Source: Marinobacter sp. LA51 (GTDB lineage Bacteria > Pseudomonadota > Gammaproteobacteria > Pseudomonadales > Oleiphilaceae). Taken from it: a stretch of 64,000 bases of DNA. The translations under genes and the position numbers were made by a program. Shown piece after piece: positions 10,504-18,290 of the stretch. Each line of letters starts with the position of its first letter. The stretch's first letter is position 1. The notes beneath the pieces were generated by a model. The model searched no databases, had not been told where the DNA came from, and saw only the letters and a program-made list of their open reading frames with translations. The stretch lies in assembly GCF_030297175.1 (NCBI RefSeq), contig NZ_AP028070.1, positions 1,240,001 to 1,304,000 on the forward strand, given 5' to 3'.

Positions 10504-11358
10504 GTGTACCGCGTAAAGCAGTTGGATGCCAGGGTAGATCTGGCCGGCTTCAGCCAGTGGCTGACCGGTCAGGGCGTACCGCACCGAATCACCGAAGAAA
10601 ACGACCACCAGGTTCTCTGGTTGGAAAATTCCCAGCACGCGGAGCCAGTTCTGGAAGCCCTGGAGCGTTTTCTCGCCGAGCCTGAACTTCGGGACGCGGT
10701 TGATCGCCAGCATCGTTCCCCTGTCTTCGTTGGTGGGCGCTGGCAGCCTTCGCCCAAGCACGCACCACTGGTGCTGAGTGCGATTGTCGTTGCTCTAATC
10801 ATGGTCTGGGTAACATCCATGGGCCGTAATGAGCTGGCAGCAGCGTTGATGATGATTGATCCGCGCGACTTCGACTGGTCAACCCTGGCCGGTCGGATTG
10901 ACGCGCTTTCCAGTACCCTGGCGAGCGGCCAGGTCTGGCGCCTGCTGACACCCGATTTCCTGCATTTCAGCTGGACCCACATCATTTTCAATTCGGTGAT
11001 GCTGTGGTTCCTCGGCAGTCAGATTGAATGGTTCGATGGGCGAGGGCGGTTGCTTACACTTTTCCTGGTCACCAGTATTTTCTCTAATGGTCTTCAGTAT
11101 CTGGTATCAGGTCCACTGTTCGGTGGGCTGTCGGGTGTGGTGTACGGCATTCTGGGGTATTGCTGGCTCAGTCAGCGCAAGCTGCCGCGATTCCAGTTTC
11201 CACCGGCACTGGTAACGTTTGCCGTAGCGTGGATGGTGATTGGCTTTACCCCGTTTACCGAAATGCTGGGGCTGGGCCGAATGGCCAATGAAGCGCACCT
11301 TGGCGGGTTTGTCAGTGGAGTGGCCCTTGCGCTGGTTTTGCCCGTAAAAAGACGGTGA
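10504..11358 (+). CDS. glpG: rhomboid-family intramembrane serine protease
   Basis: A 284-aa membrane protease. The cytoplasmic N-terminal domain (residues about 1-80) resembles that of GlpG. A six-helix rhomboid core follows with WTHIIFNSVMLW, the catalytic serine in GGLSGVVYG (Ser210) and the catalytic histidine in AHLGGFVSG (His265). It cleaves transmembrane segments of client proteins in the inner membrane. The start is GTG 10504, 6 nt after GAGG. Its 3' end lies against the terminator of the minus-strand sRNA candidate. Confidence 0.9.
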   Translation: MYRVKQLDARVDLAGFSQWLTGQGVPHRITEENDHQVLWLENSQHAEPVLEALERFLAEPELRDAVDRQHRSPVFVGGRWQPSPKHAPLVLSAIVVALIMVWVTSMGRNELAAALMMIDPRDFDWSTLAGRIDALSSTLASGQVWRLLTPDFLHFSWTHIIFNSVMLWFLGSQIEWFDGRGRLLTLFLVTSIFSNGLQYLVSGPLFGGLSGVVYGILGYCWLSQRKLPRFQFPPALVTFAVAWMVIGFTPFTEMLGLGRMANEAHLGGFVSGVALALVLPVKRR

Positions 11359-11364
11359 CAGCTC

Positions 11365-11392
11365 AAAAAAAAGCCCCACCAAAAGGTGAGGC
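11365..11392 (-). terminator. intrinsic terminator of the candidate sRNA
   Basis: Read on the minus strand: an 8-bp stem GCCTCACC/GGTGGGGC (one G-U pair) closing a UUUU loop, followed at once by eight Ts. On the plus strand there is no T run after the hairpin, so it acts only leftward. No minus-strand protein gene precedes it, which is why a non-coding transcript is proposed. Confidence 0.85.
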
Positions 11393-11453
11393 ATTAAAAG
11401 AGCTTTTAGCTCCTGATGAGAGAGACCAAATGAAACGACCGTTGTCATTTGGT
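11365..11453 (-). ncRNA. candidate Fur-regulated, Hfq-type small RNA (RyhB/PrrF-like in design)
   Basis: An 89-nt predicted RNA. Nucleotides 11453-11425 form a 5' hairpin whose 9-bp lower stem is ACCAAAUGA/UCAUUUGGU, with a bulged C and a short upper stem. Next come the unpaired CUCUCUCAUCAG (11424-11413), a 5-bp hairpin GAGCU-AAA-AGCUC (11412-11400), the U-rich UUUUAAU (11399-11393, a likely Hfq site), and the terminator with U8. The predicted +1 lies 7 nt past the -10, exactly at the first base of the 5' hairpin. Fur control is inferred from the box over the promoter. The unpaired segment complements the fadH and fumarase translation start regions. I know of no described sRNA with this sequence, but could not search. 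Confidence 0.7.
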
Positions 11454-11455
11454 GA

Positions 11456-11474
11456 GGTAATGATAATTATTATC
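11456..11474. promoter_or_regulatory. Fur box
   Basis: GGTAATGATAATTATTATC matches the 19-bp Fur consensus GATAATGATAATCATTATC at 17 positions. The wider AATGATAAT-T-ATTATCGTT is a 9-1-9 palindrome with one mismatch. It covers the -10 of the minus-strand promoter, so iron-loaded Fur would block RNA polymerase. It is also 60-78 nt before DUF1315 on the plus strand. Confidence 0.8.
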
Positions 11475-11489
11475 GTTTGCATCTGTCAA
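11460..11489 (-). promoter_or_regulatory. promoter of the candidate sRNA
   Basis: Minus-strand -35 TTGACA (11489-11484, perfect) and -10 TATCAT (11465-11460, 5/6) with an 18-nt spacer. The -10 lies inside the Fur box. Confidence 0.75.
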
Positions 11490-11533
11490 ACGATTCCGGC
11501 ACATTTTTTTAAAAAGCGTTTCGGGAGTACCGA

Positions 11534-11827
11534 ATGACTTACGATGAATTGATCGAACGATTGGATCCCACCGTCTATCGCAGCCTGCGTCTGTCTATCG
11601 AACTGGGCAAGTGGCCGGATGGGCGAAAACTAACGCCGGAGCAGCGGGAAATCAGCCTGCAGGCGGTGATCTACTACGAAAACCTGCACGGCGTGCCAGA
11701 AGAAGAGCGCACCGGTTATATCGATCGTGGCCATAAGGCCGGTACTGCTTGCGATCCGTCGGTGCAGCGCCAGAGTAGCGCGCGCAGCGATGTTGATTCT
11801 GAGCAGTTTGTTGAGGTTAAGTCTTGA
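11534..11827 (+). CDS. yeaC: DUF1315 (YeaC-like) protein
   Basis: A 97-aa cytoplasmic protein. The segment YRSLRLSIELGKWPDGRKLT and the following EQREISLQAVIYYE match the DUF1315/YeaC family; the last 30 residues are a variable tail. No biochemical role is known to me. Its TGA overlaps the TTG start of the DUF2797 gene (TTGA), so the two are translationally coupled. The Fur box and sRNA promoter lie just upstream on the other strand, so iron might affect this pair too. Confidence 0.82.
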   Translation: MTYDELIERLDPTVYRSLRLSIELGKWPDGRKLTPEQREISLQAVIYYENLHGVPEEERTGYIDRGHKAGTACDPSVQRQSSARSDVDSEQFVEVKS

Positions 11828-12663
11828 GTGATCTGATCGACGTAACAGGCCGGCTGCGCAAGATGCCGGCCGAGGCCGGCGAGCCGGTAACTTACTCCAT
11901 TTCGGTCGGCGACAGCCGGATCCCGCTCAATGAATACCTCGGAAAGCAGGTTCGCATTGATTTCGAGGGCGTCATTCGCTGCATTAACTGCGATCGCACC
12001 ACCAAGAAGAGCTTCAACCAGGGCTATTGTTTTCCGTGTTTTCGGAAGCTGGCGGCCTGCGACACCTGCATCATGAGCCCCGAGAAGTGCCACTATCACC
12101 TCGGCACCTGTCGCGAGCCGGAGTGGGGCGAGACCCATTGTATGGTGGAGCACGTGGTGTATCTGGCCAACTCGTCTGGTCTCAAGGTGGGCATAACCCG
12201 TGGAACCCAGGTTCCCACCCGCTGGATCGATCAGGGTGCTGTGGGTGCCATTCCCATGGTCCGGGTGGCGACCCGATACCTGGCGGGCCTGGTGGAAGTT
12301 GCCTGCAAGGCTCACGTGGCAGACCGGACCAACTGGCGCGCCATGCTCAAGGGCGATGTGCCGGAGTTGAATCTGGCGGAAGAGCGGCAGAGGATATTAG
12401 GTCTGATCGCGGACGATTTGTCGGCGCTCAAAGAGTCTCACGGTCCGGATTCAATCCGCGAGGTTGATGAAGATGCTCTGGGGCTCAGTTACCCGGTGGC
12501 CGCCTGGCCGGAAAAAGTGAAAACCCACAACCTGGACAAGGCTCCTGAGGTTGAAGGTGTGCTGGAGGGGATCAAGGGCCAGTACCTGATCCTGGATACC
12601 GGCGTGATCAATATCCGGAAGTTTACCGGGTACGAAGTTCGTTTTCGGGTGCTGGGCGACTGA
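11824..12663 (+). CDS. DUF2797 Cys-rich protein
   Basis: A 279-aa protein of the DUF2797 family. Residues 53-106 carry nine cysteines, including the pairs C53xxC56, C69xxC72 and C79xxC82, plus histidines. This looks like a zinc or iron-sulfur site. Later segments include SGLKVGITRGTQVPTRWIDQ, a feature of the family. The start is TTG 11824, overlapping the DUF1315 stop; no ATG exists nearby. It lies directly before pepN. Function unknown; a metal-binding regulatory or nucleic-acid role is inference. Confidence 0.8.
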   Translation: MSDLIDVTGRLRKMPAEAGEPVTYSISVGDSRIPLNEYLGKQVRIDFEGVIRCINCDRTTKKSFNQGYCFPCFRKLAACDTCIMSPEKCHYHLGTCREPEWGETHCMVEHVVYLANSSGLKVGITRGTQVPTRWIDQGAVGAIPMVRVATRYLAGLVEVACKAHVADRTNWRAMLKGDVPELNLAEERQRILGLIADDLSALKESHGPDSIREVDEDALGLSYPVAAWPEKVKTHNLDKAPEVEGVLEGIKGQYLILDTGVINIRKFTGYEVRFRVLGD

Positions 12664-12746
12664 TTCGTCCCGCACCTGCCTGACCTGACACATTCCCGCC
12701 TGCCGGATTGCCGGCAGTGCGCGGCTGAGTAACCTGGAGATAGACA

Positions 12747-15389
12747 ATGCGCACCAATCAACCCCAGACCATTTACCTGAGCCACTACAAAGTGCCGCCT
12801 TACCTGGTTGATCATGTCGACTTGCGCTTTGAGTTGTTCGAAAACGGAGCGCGGGTCCACAGCACCCTGGCCGTGCGTCGTAACCCTGAGGCTGGCGCCA
12901 GTGACATTCCCCTTGAGTTGGACGGTGACAGCCTGGTCCTGGAATCGGTCGGGCTGGACGGTGTCATCCTGAATGAAGCGGCTTTTGAAAATCGCGGCGA
13001 CAAGCTGATCATTGCCTCCGTGCCTGAGCGCTTTGAACTGACGGTGGTTACCTGGCTCGAGCCGCAGAATAATACCCGCCTGGAAGGGCTGTACAAGTCC
13101 TCCGGCATGTTCTGCACCCAGTGCGAGGCGGAAGGTTTCCGCTGCATCACGTATTTCCCTGATCGTCCCGACGTCATGTCCCGTTTCCGCACGCGAATCG
13201 AGGCGGACAAGCAGTCCTACCCGGTGCTGCTGTCCAACGGCAACGATATCGATCGCGGTGACCTCGACGATGGCCGCCACTTCGTCACCTGGGAAGATCC
13301 GTTCCCCAAGCCCTGTTACCTGTTTGCGCTGGTGGCCGGGGATCTGGTCGAGAAGCGGGACACGTTCACCACCTGCTCGGGTCGGGACATCGATCTGAGG
13401 ATGTATGTTGAACCACGCAACTCCGAAAAGTGCGACCACGCCATGGATTCGCTGAAGCGCTCCATGCGGTGGGATGAGGAGGTATATGGCCGTGAATACG
13501 ATCTCGACATCTTCATGATCGTCGCGGTTGATGATTTCAACATGGGGGCCATGGAAAACAAGGGCCTGAACATCTTCAACTCCTCCTGCGTGCTGGCCAG
13601 CCAGGACACAGCCACGGACCTTGCCTTCCAGCGTATTGAGGCGATCGTGGCTCACGAATACTTCCACAACTGGTCGGGCAACCGGGTTACCTGTCGCGAC
13701 TGGTTCCAGCTCAGCCTGAAAGAAGGCTTCACGGTGTTCCGCGACTCCCAGTTCTCATCCGACATGGGTTCGCCCACGGTTAAGCGGATCGAAGACGTAG
13801 CCTTGCTGCGCACTGCGCAGTTTGCTGAAGATGGCGGCCCCATGGCGCACCCGATTCGTCCTGCGTCGTACATGGAGATTTCCAATTTTTATACCCTGAC
13901 CATCTATGAGAAGGGTGCCGAAGTGGTTCGAATGATCCACACCTTGTTAGGCCCGGATATGTTCCGGAAGGGCAGTGATCTTTATTTCGAGCGGCACGAC
14001 GGTCAGGCCGTGACTACCGACGACTTCGTCAAGGCCATGGAAGATGCCTCTGGCCGCGATCTGTCCCAATTCCGGTTGTGGTATGAGCAAGCGGGCACGC
14101 CGGTGCTGAGCGTGTCCGATGAGTTTGACGCAGAGCAGGGCATCTACCGCCTCACCATTAAGCAGGCCATCCCTGACACCCCGGGCCAGACCGACAAGAA
14201 GCCTCAGCATATCCCCTTTGCACTGGGGCTCCTCGGTAGCAAGGGTGAGTCTCTGCCGCTGCGTCTGCAAGCAGGTGAGCAAGATGCGCCTACGGAGCGA
14301 GTGCTGGAACTGACCGGCGAGACTCAGGTGTTTGAATTCCATGGTCTCGACGAATGCCCGGTGCCGTCGCTTCTGCGGCAGTTCTCGGCACCGGTCCGTG
14401 TGCGCTATCCCTGGACCCGGGAGCAGCTGTTGTTCCTGATGAGCCACGATCCGGACGGCTTCAACCGTTGGGACGCTGGCGAGCGGCTGGCAGTGGATGT
14501 GATTCAATCGCTGTTGGGTGCCCCGAAGGACGCACCGGTCGATTCCAGGCTGGTGACCGCTTATCGGCATCTGGTGTCGGATTCATCCCTCGATCAGGCG
14601 CTGGTCGCCAAGATGCTGCAGCTGCCGTCAGAGGCCTATCTGATTGAGTTGGCAGAGAGCGCGGATGCGCCTGCCATTCACGACGCTCGCGAGCGGGTAC
14701 TCAAACACCTGGCCATTGCACTGCGTGATGACTTGATTGCCTGCTACCGTCGCAATGTTGAGGCCGGTGCGTATCAGGTCAGCCCTGATCAGATTGCCCG
14801 CCGCAGTCTGCGCAATACCGCCCTGGCGTGGTTGCTGCAGATCAACGATGAAGAAGGTCGGGAGCTGGCTCTGCGTCAGTTCCGGGAAGCGGACAATATG
14901 ACCGACCGGATTGGTGGGCTTCGAGCGTTGGTGAACTCAGATTACGAAGCGGACCGTGCCCGGGTTCTGGAGCAATTCTACGAACGCTTCAAGGAGGATC
15001 CGCAGGTGGTCGAGCAATGGTTCTCGGTACAGGCCGCCAGTGACCGTGCGGGTCAGTTGCCACAGATTCACCAGTTACTTGAGCACGAGGCGTTCGATTG
15101 GAAGAATCCGAACAAGGTGCGTTCAGTGGTGGGTGCCTTCGCCGGCCAGAATCTGGCTGCCTTCCACAGTCCCGACGGTTCCGGCTACGATTTCCTCGCC
15201 GATCAGGTCTGTCGTCTGGATGACAGTAACCCGCAGATCGCGGCCCGGCTGGTCACACCGTTGACTCGCTGGAAGCGCTTTGCACCGGCTTATAGTCAGC
15301 GTATGAAGGTAGCGCTGGAGCGGATCCGTGATAAAGCGGGCCTGTCACGGGACGTTTATGAAGTGGTTCATAAAAGTCTGGCCGACTAA
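12747..15389 (+). CDS. pepN: aminopeptidase N (M1 family)
   Basis: An 880-aa zinc aminopeptidase that removes N-terminal residues from peptides in the cytoplasm. The exopeptidase motif GAMEN is at residues 267-271 and the zinc site HEYFHNW at 303-309, with the third ligand in the downstream LKEGFTVF stretch. Both positions are within a few residues of those in E. coli PepN. The C-terminal helical domain is complete. A Shine-Dalgarno-like GGAG precedes the ATG. Confidence 0.96.
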   Translation: MRTNQPQTIYLSHYKVPPYLVDHVDLRFELFENGARVHSTLAVRRNPEAGASDIPLELDGDSLVLESVGLDGVILNEAAFENRGDKLIIASVPERFELTVVTWLEPQNNTRLEGLYKSSGMFCTQCEAEGFRCITYFPDRPDVMSRFRTRIEADKQSYPVLLSNGNDIDRGDLDDGRHFVTWEDPFPKPCYLFALVAGDLVEKRDTFTTCSGRDIDLRMYVEPRNSEKCDHAMDSLKRSMRWDEEVYGREYDLDIFMIVAVDDFNMGAMENKGLNIFNSSCVLASQDTATDLAFQRIEAIVAHEYFHNWSGNRVTCRDWFQLSLKEGFTVFRDSQFSSDMGSPTVKRIEDVALLRTAQFAEDGGPMAHPIRPASYMEISNFYTLTIYEKGAEVVRMIHTLLGPDMFRKGSDLYFERHDGQAVTTDDFVKAMEDASGRDLSQFRLWYEQAGTPVLSVSDEFDAEQGIYRLTIKQAIPDTPGQTDKKPQHIPFALGLLGSKGESLPLRLQAGEQDAPTERVLELTGETQVFEFHGLDECPVPSLLRQFSAPVRVRYPWTREQLLFLMSHDPDGFNRWDAGERLAVDVIQSLLGAPKDAPVDSRLVTAYRHLVSDSSLDQALVAKMLQLPSEAYLIELAESADAPAIHDARERVLKHLAIALRDDLIACYRRNVEAGAYQVSPDQIARRSLRNTALAWLLQINDEEGRELALRQFREADNMTDRIGGLRALVNSDYEADRARVLEQFYERFKEDPQVVEQWFSVQAASDRAGQLPQIHQLLEHEAFDWKNPNKVRSVVGAFAGQNLAAFHSPDGSGYDFLADQVCRLDDSNPQIAARLVTPLTRWKRFAPAYSQRMKVALERIRDKAGLSRDVYEVVHKSLAD

Positions 15390-15403
15390 TCGTTGGGGGC
15401 CTT

Positions 15404-15436
15404 CCGGCTGTGTCGGTTAAGCAAAGACACAGCCGG
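15404..15436 (+). terminator. stem-loop after pepN
   Basis: A perfect 11-bp stem (CCGGCTGTGTC pairing with GACACAGCCGG) with an 11-nt loop sits 15 nt after the pepN stop. It lacks a U run directly after the stem, so termination would be weak or factor-assisted. Confidence 0.45.
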
Positions 15437-15564
15437 ATACAAAATCGCACTTTTGATCGATAGACAATCTTGGACGTTCGTCTAGTCTGTGGCAAAGTCA
15501 TGTGTCATGAACAGACGATAATAAAAGGCCCTTCAGAGGCTTCCAGACGGACTAAGGTTACACA

Positions 15565-16953
15565 ATGAGATACAATAAGAACGCTATTCTCGGCGGCCTT
15601 ATGGCCCTTTCTGTCGCCGCAGCACCAGCTTACGCTGCGGTTTCATCCAGCCAGGCCGCGCGCCTTGGTAAAGACCTGACCCCCTTCGGTTCTCCGATGG
15701 CAGGTAACGAGGCGGGCACCATTCCGGCTTGGGATGGCGGGATCACCGAACCACCGGCAAGTTACGAGGGCAGTGGCGATCATCACCCGAATCCGTTTCC
15801 GGATGACGAAGTCCTGTTCACGATCAATGCTGACAACGCGGACCAGTATTCCGAACATTTGACCGATGGCCTAAAGGCCATGTTCGAGGCCTATCCGACC
15901 ACCTTTAAGATTCCGGTCTACAAGACCCGCCGAAGCCATTCGCTGCCGGACTTTGTTGTCAAAAACACCCGTGATAATGCCACCAGCGCAACCATCGTGG
16001 GTGAAGGTGCCGGACTTGACGACGCTTTTGGCGGTTATCCGTTTCCTATCCTGAGTGGCAACGATGAGCAGAAAGCCTGGCAGGTCATCTGGAACCACCT
16101 GACCCGCTGGCGTGGAATCTCTTTGACCCGTCGTGCCAGTGAGGTGGCGGTTCAGCAGAATGGCGACTACACGCTGGTAACCTCGCAGCAGGAAGCTTTC
16201 TTCAATTTTTACAATCCCGAGGGCGGCGAAAACACTCTCGATAACGTCATTTTCTATTATCTCTCGTTTACCCAGTCGCCACCTCGATTGGCCGGTGGTG
16301 CGATCCTGGTTCACGAAACCCTGAACCAGATTATCAATCCGCGAAACGGCTGGGGCTACAACGCCGGTCAGCGCCGTGTACGCCGGGCACCGAACCTGGG
16401 TTATGATTCCCCTATCGCGGCAGCCGACAACCTTCGCACGGCGGATGACACCGATATCTTTAACGGTGCCTTGGACCGGTACAACTGGACGTATGAAGGC
16501 AAACGGGAAGTTTACATCCCTTACAACAACTTTGAGATCTCCCAAAAAGGATTGTCTTACTCCGAGATTCTGGGCAAGACCCACCTTAATCCAGACCTGA
16601 TGCGTTGGGAATTGCACCGTGTCCATGTGGTAACGGCTACGCTAAAGGATGGCGAGCGACATATTTATGGCAAGCGTCGCTTTTACGTGGATGAGGATAG
16701 CTGGAATACGGCGCTTCTTGACCAGTACGATGGTCGAGGAGAGCTTTGGCGCGTGAGCATGGGCGTTCTGAAAAATTATTACGAGCTTCCGGGAACCTGG
16801 ACGGCGTTGGAGGCCTTCCACGACTTGCAGGCGAGGCGGTACCACGTCCAGGGTCTGGACACGGAAGAGCAGAACACGACTGTCTTCACCGACGACGTTC
16901 CGAATAAGCGATACTTCTCGCCGTCCTCGTTGCGTCGCCGGAGTGTTCGCTAA
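15565..16953 (+). CDS. DUF1329 exported protein
   Basis: A 462-aa protein with a signal peptide (hydrophobic stretch about residues 9-24, likely cleavage after AYA). It matches DUF1329, an LolA/LolB-like outer-membrane-associated family, with landmarks such as LTPFGSPMAGN, GTIPAWDGGI and the late RVWEL-like segment MRWELHRVHVV. It is the first gene of a three-gene set with a YCF48-like protein and an MMPL transporter, which I recall as a recurrent cassette in marine gammaproteobacteria and pseudomonads. A part in moving a lipid-like substrate across the envelope is likely but unproven. Confidence 0.87.
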   Translation: MRYNKNAILGGLMALSVAAAPAYAAVSSSQAARLGKDLTPFGSPMAGNEAGTIPAWDGGITEPPASYEGSGDHHPNPFPDDEVLFTINADNADQYSEHLTDGLKAMFEAYPTTFKIPVYKTRRSHSLPDFVVKNTRDNATSATIVGEGAGLDDAFGGYPFPILSGNDEQKAWQVIWNHLTRWRGISLTRRASEVAVQQNGDYTLVTSQQEAFFNFYNPEGGENTLDNVIFYYLSFTQSPPRLAGGAILVHETLNQIINPRNGWGYNAGQRRVRRAPNLGYDSPIAAADNLRTADDTDIFNGALDRYNWTYEGKREVYIPYNNFEISQKGLSYSEILGKTHLNPDLMRWELHRVHVVTATLKDGERHIYGKRRFYVDEDSWNTALLDQYDGRGELWRVSMGVLKNYYELPGTWTALEAFHDLQARRYHVQGLDTEEQNTTVFTDDVPNKRYFSPSSLRRRSVR

Positions 16954-16977
16954 AATTCGGCGAAAAAGGGAACCCTC

Positions 16978-17029
16978 TGTGCCAAGTCAACGTTGGCACA
17001 TACCATGCCGGCAACTTTCGGGTTGTCGG
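16978..17029 (+). repeat. two tandem stem-loops between DUF1329 and YCF48 genes
   Basis: TGTGCCAA/TTGGCACA (16978-17000, 7-nt loop) is followed by CCGGCAAC/GTTGTCGG (17008-17029, one G-U pair, 6-nt loop). Neither has a real U-tract. They may shield the upstream mRNA or dampen read-through and so give unequal expression inside the cassette. Confidence 0.45.
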
Positions 17030-17098
17030 TATGTTTATGCTGAAGGGCTCGAAAACTGATTCAAGTTACACAGTTACCAACAACTATAGGCAATCCGA

Positions 17099-18244
17099 AT
17101 GGCTACAAGCTTTATGTGCAAAACCCTTGGTGCAGCATGCCTTGGGCTTTCCATGGCCTGTGCGACCCCTGTTGCATTCGCACTTGCGGACGTCATCGAA
17201 ACACCGGCGCGTCCAACAGAGCTGGCTCCTGACAATCTTCTGAACGATGTAGAGCGTGCTGGCGATCGCCTCGTGGCGATTGGCGAGCGTGGTCATATCA
17301 TCTTTTCGGATGATGAGGGGGCAACCTGGACTCAGGCAGAGGTCCCGGTTTCTGTCACGCTGACCGGCGTCGATTTCGGCAGCGAGACTCATGGCTGGGC
17401 TGTTGGCCACAGTGGTGTGGTGCTCCATTCGGACGATGCCGGCGAAACCTGGCAGCTTCAACTGACCGGTATCCGCGCCGCGGAACTGGCCATTGAGAGC
17501 CAGGAAGAAGCCATTGCAGAGATGGAAGAACGTATTGCAGTCGCCCCGGAGGAAGAGAAGTCGGACCTGGAATGGGCGCTGGACGATCTGCTCTTTGGTC
17601 TTGAGAACATGCAGGCTGACCTCGATATCGGTCCGGTTAACCCGTTCCTCGATGTCTGGTTCGGCGATGAGGACACCGGTTTTGTTGTCGGTGCCTATGG
17701 TCTGTTCTTTCACACCCAGGACGGTGGCGAGACCTGGCAGGACTGGTCGCCGCGATTGGATAACGCCCAGAACTTTCACCTGAATGCGATCACCCGGATT
17801 GGCGGCGGCGCCATGGTCATTGCCGGTGAGGCCGGTCAGATCCATGTCTCAGTCGATAAGGGCCAGACCTGGGAGCGTCGTGAAAGTCCCTATCCTGGCT
17901 CGCTGTTCGGTGTGACCGGAACCAGCCAGGCGGAAGAAGTGCTGGTCTTTGGTCTGCGGGGCACGCTGATGCAATCCTCCGACCTGGGTCAGACCTGGAC
18001 TACGGTCAATACTGGCTCCACCGCCACGCTCAATGACGGTGTGTACCTGAACTCCCGAATTATCCTGGTCGGTAACGGTGGCGCTGTACTTACCAGTGGT
18101 AACGGCGGCGATACCTTCCAGGAGTATCTGCGTGACGACCGGTTGGGTCTCATGAGCGTGGTGCCGATTTCAGGCACTGAATTGCTGTTGGTCGGTGAGG
18201 GTGGTGTTACAACGACCAATGCCAAAGGCAAAAACCTTCAATAA
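17099..18244 (+). CDS. exported YCF48/BNR-repeat beta-propeller protein
   Basis: A 381-aa protein with an N-terminal signal sequence (about residues 1-30, ending AFA). Several sialidase/BNR-like Asp-box repeats are visible: SDDEGATWTQA, SDDAGETWQLQ, TQDGGETWQDW, SVDKGQTWERR, SSDLGQTWTTV and SGNGGDTFQEY. This is the fold of the YCF48/HCF136 photosystem assembly factors. In a non-phototroph it probably serves as a periplasmic accessory to the MMPL transporter that follows 46 nt later. A charged helical insert lies at about residues 130-175 (EEAIAEMEERIAVAPEEEKS). Confidence 0.85.
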   Translation: MATSFMCKTLGAACLGLSMACATPVAFALADVIETPARPTELAPDNLLNDVERAGDRLVAIGERGHIIFSDDEGATWTQAEVPVSVTLTGVDFGSETHGWAVGHSGVVLHSDDAGETWQLQLTGIRAAELAIESQEEAIAEMEERIAVAPEEEKSDLEWALDDLLFGLENMQADLDIGPVNPFLDVWFGDEDTGFVVGAYGLFFHTQDGGETWQDWSPRLDNAQNFHLNAITRIGGGAMVIAGEAGQIHVSVDKGQTWERRESPYPGSLFGVTGTSQAEEVLVFGLRGTLMQSSDLGQTWTTVNTGSTATLNDGVYLNSRIILVGNGGAVLTSGNGGDTFQEYLRDDRLGLMSVVPISGTELLLVGEGGVTTTNAKGKNLQ

Positions 18245-18290
18245 TGCCCTGATGTGGCAACAACCGAACAGACAATTAAGGGGCTTTTGA

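Noticed and set aside
11355..11537. 60-aa plus-strand frame between glpG and DUF1315
   Set aside because: It overlaps the glpG end, has no ribosome site, and its sequence is explained by the hairpins, Fur box and promoter of the minus-strand sRNA candidate.
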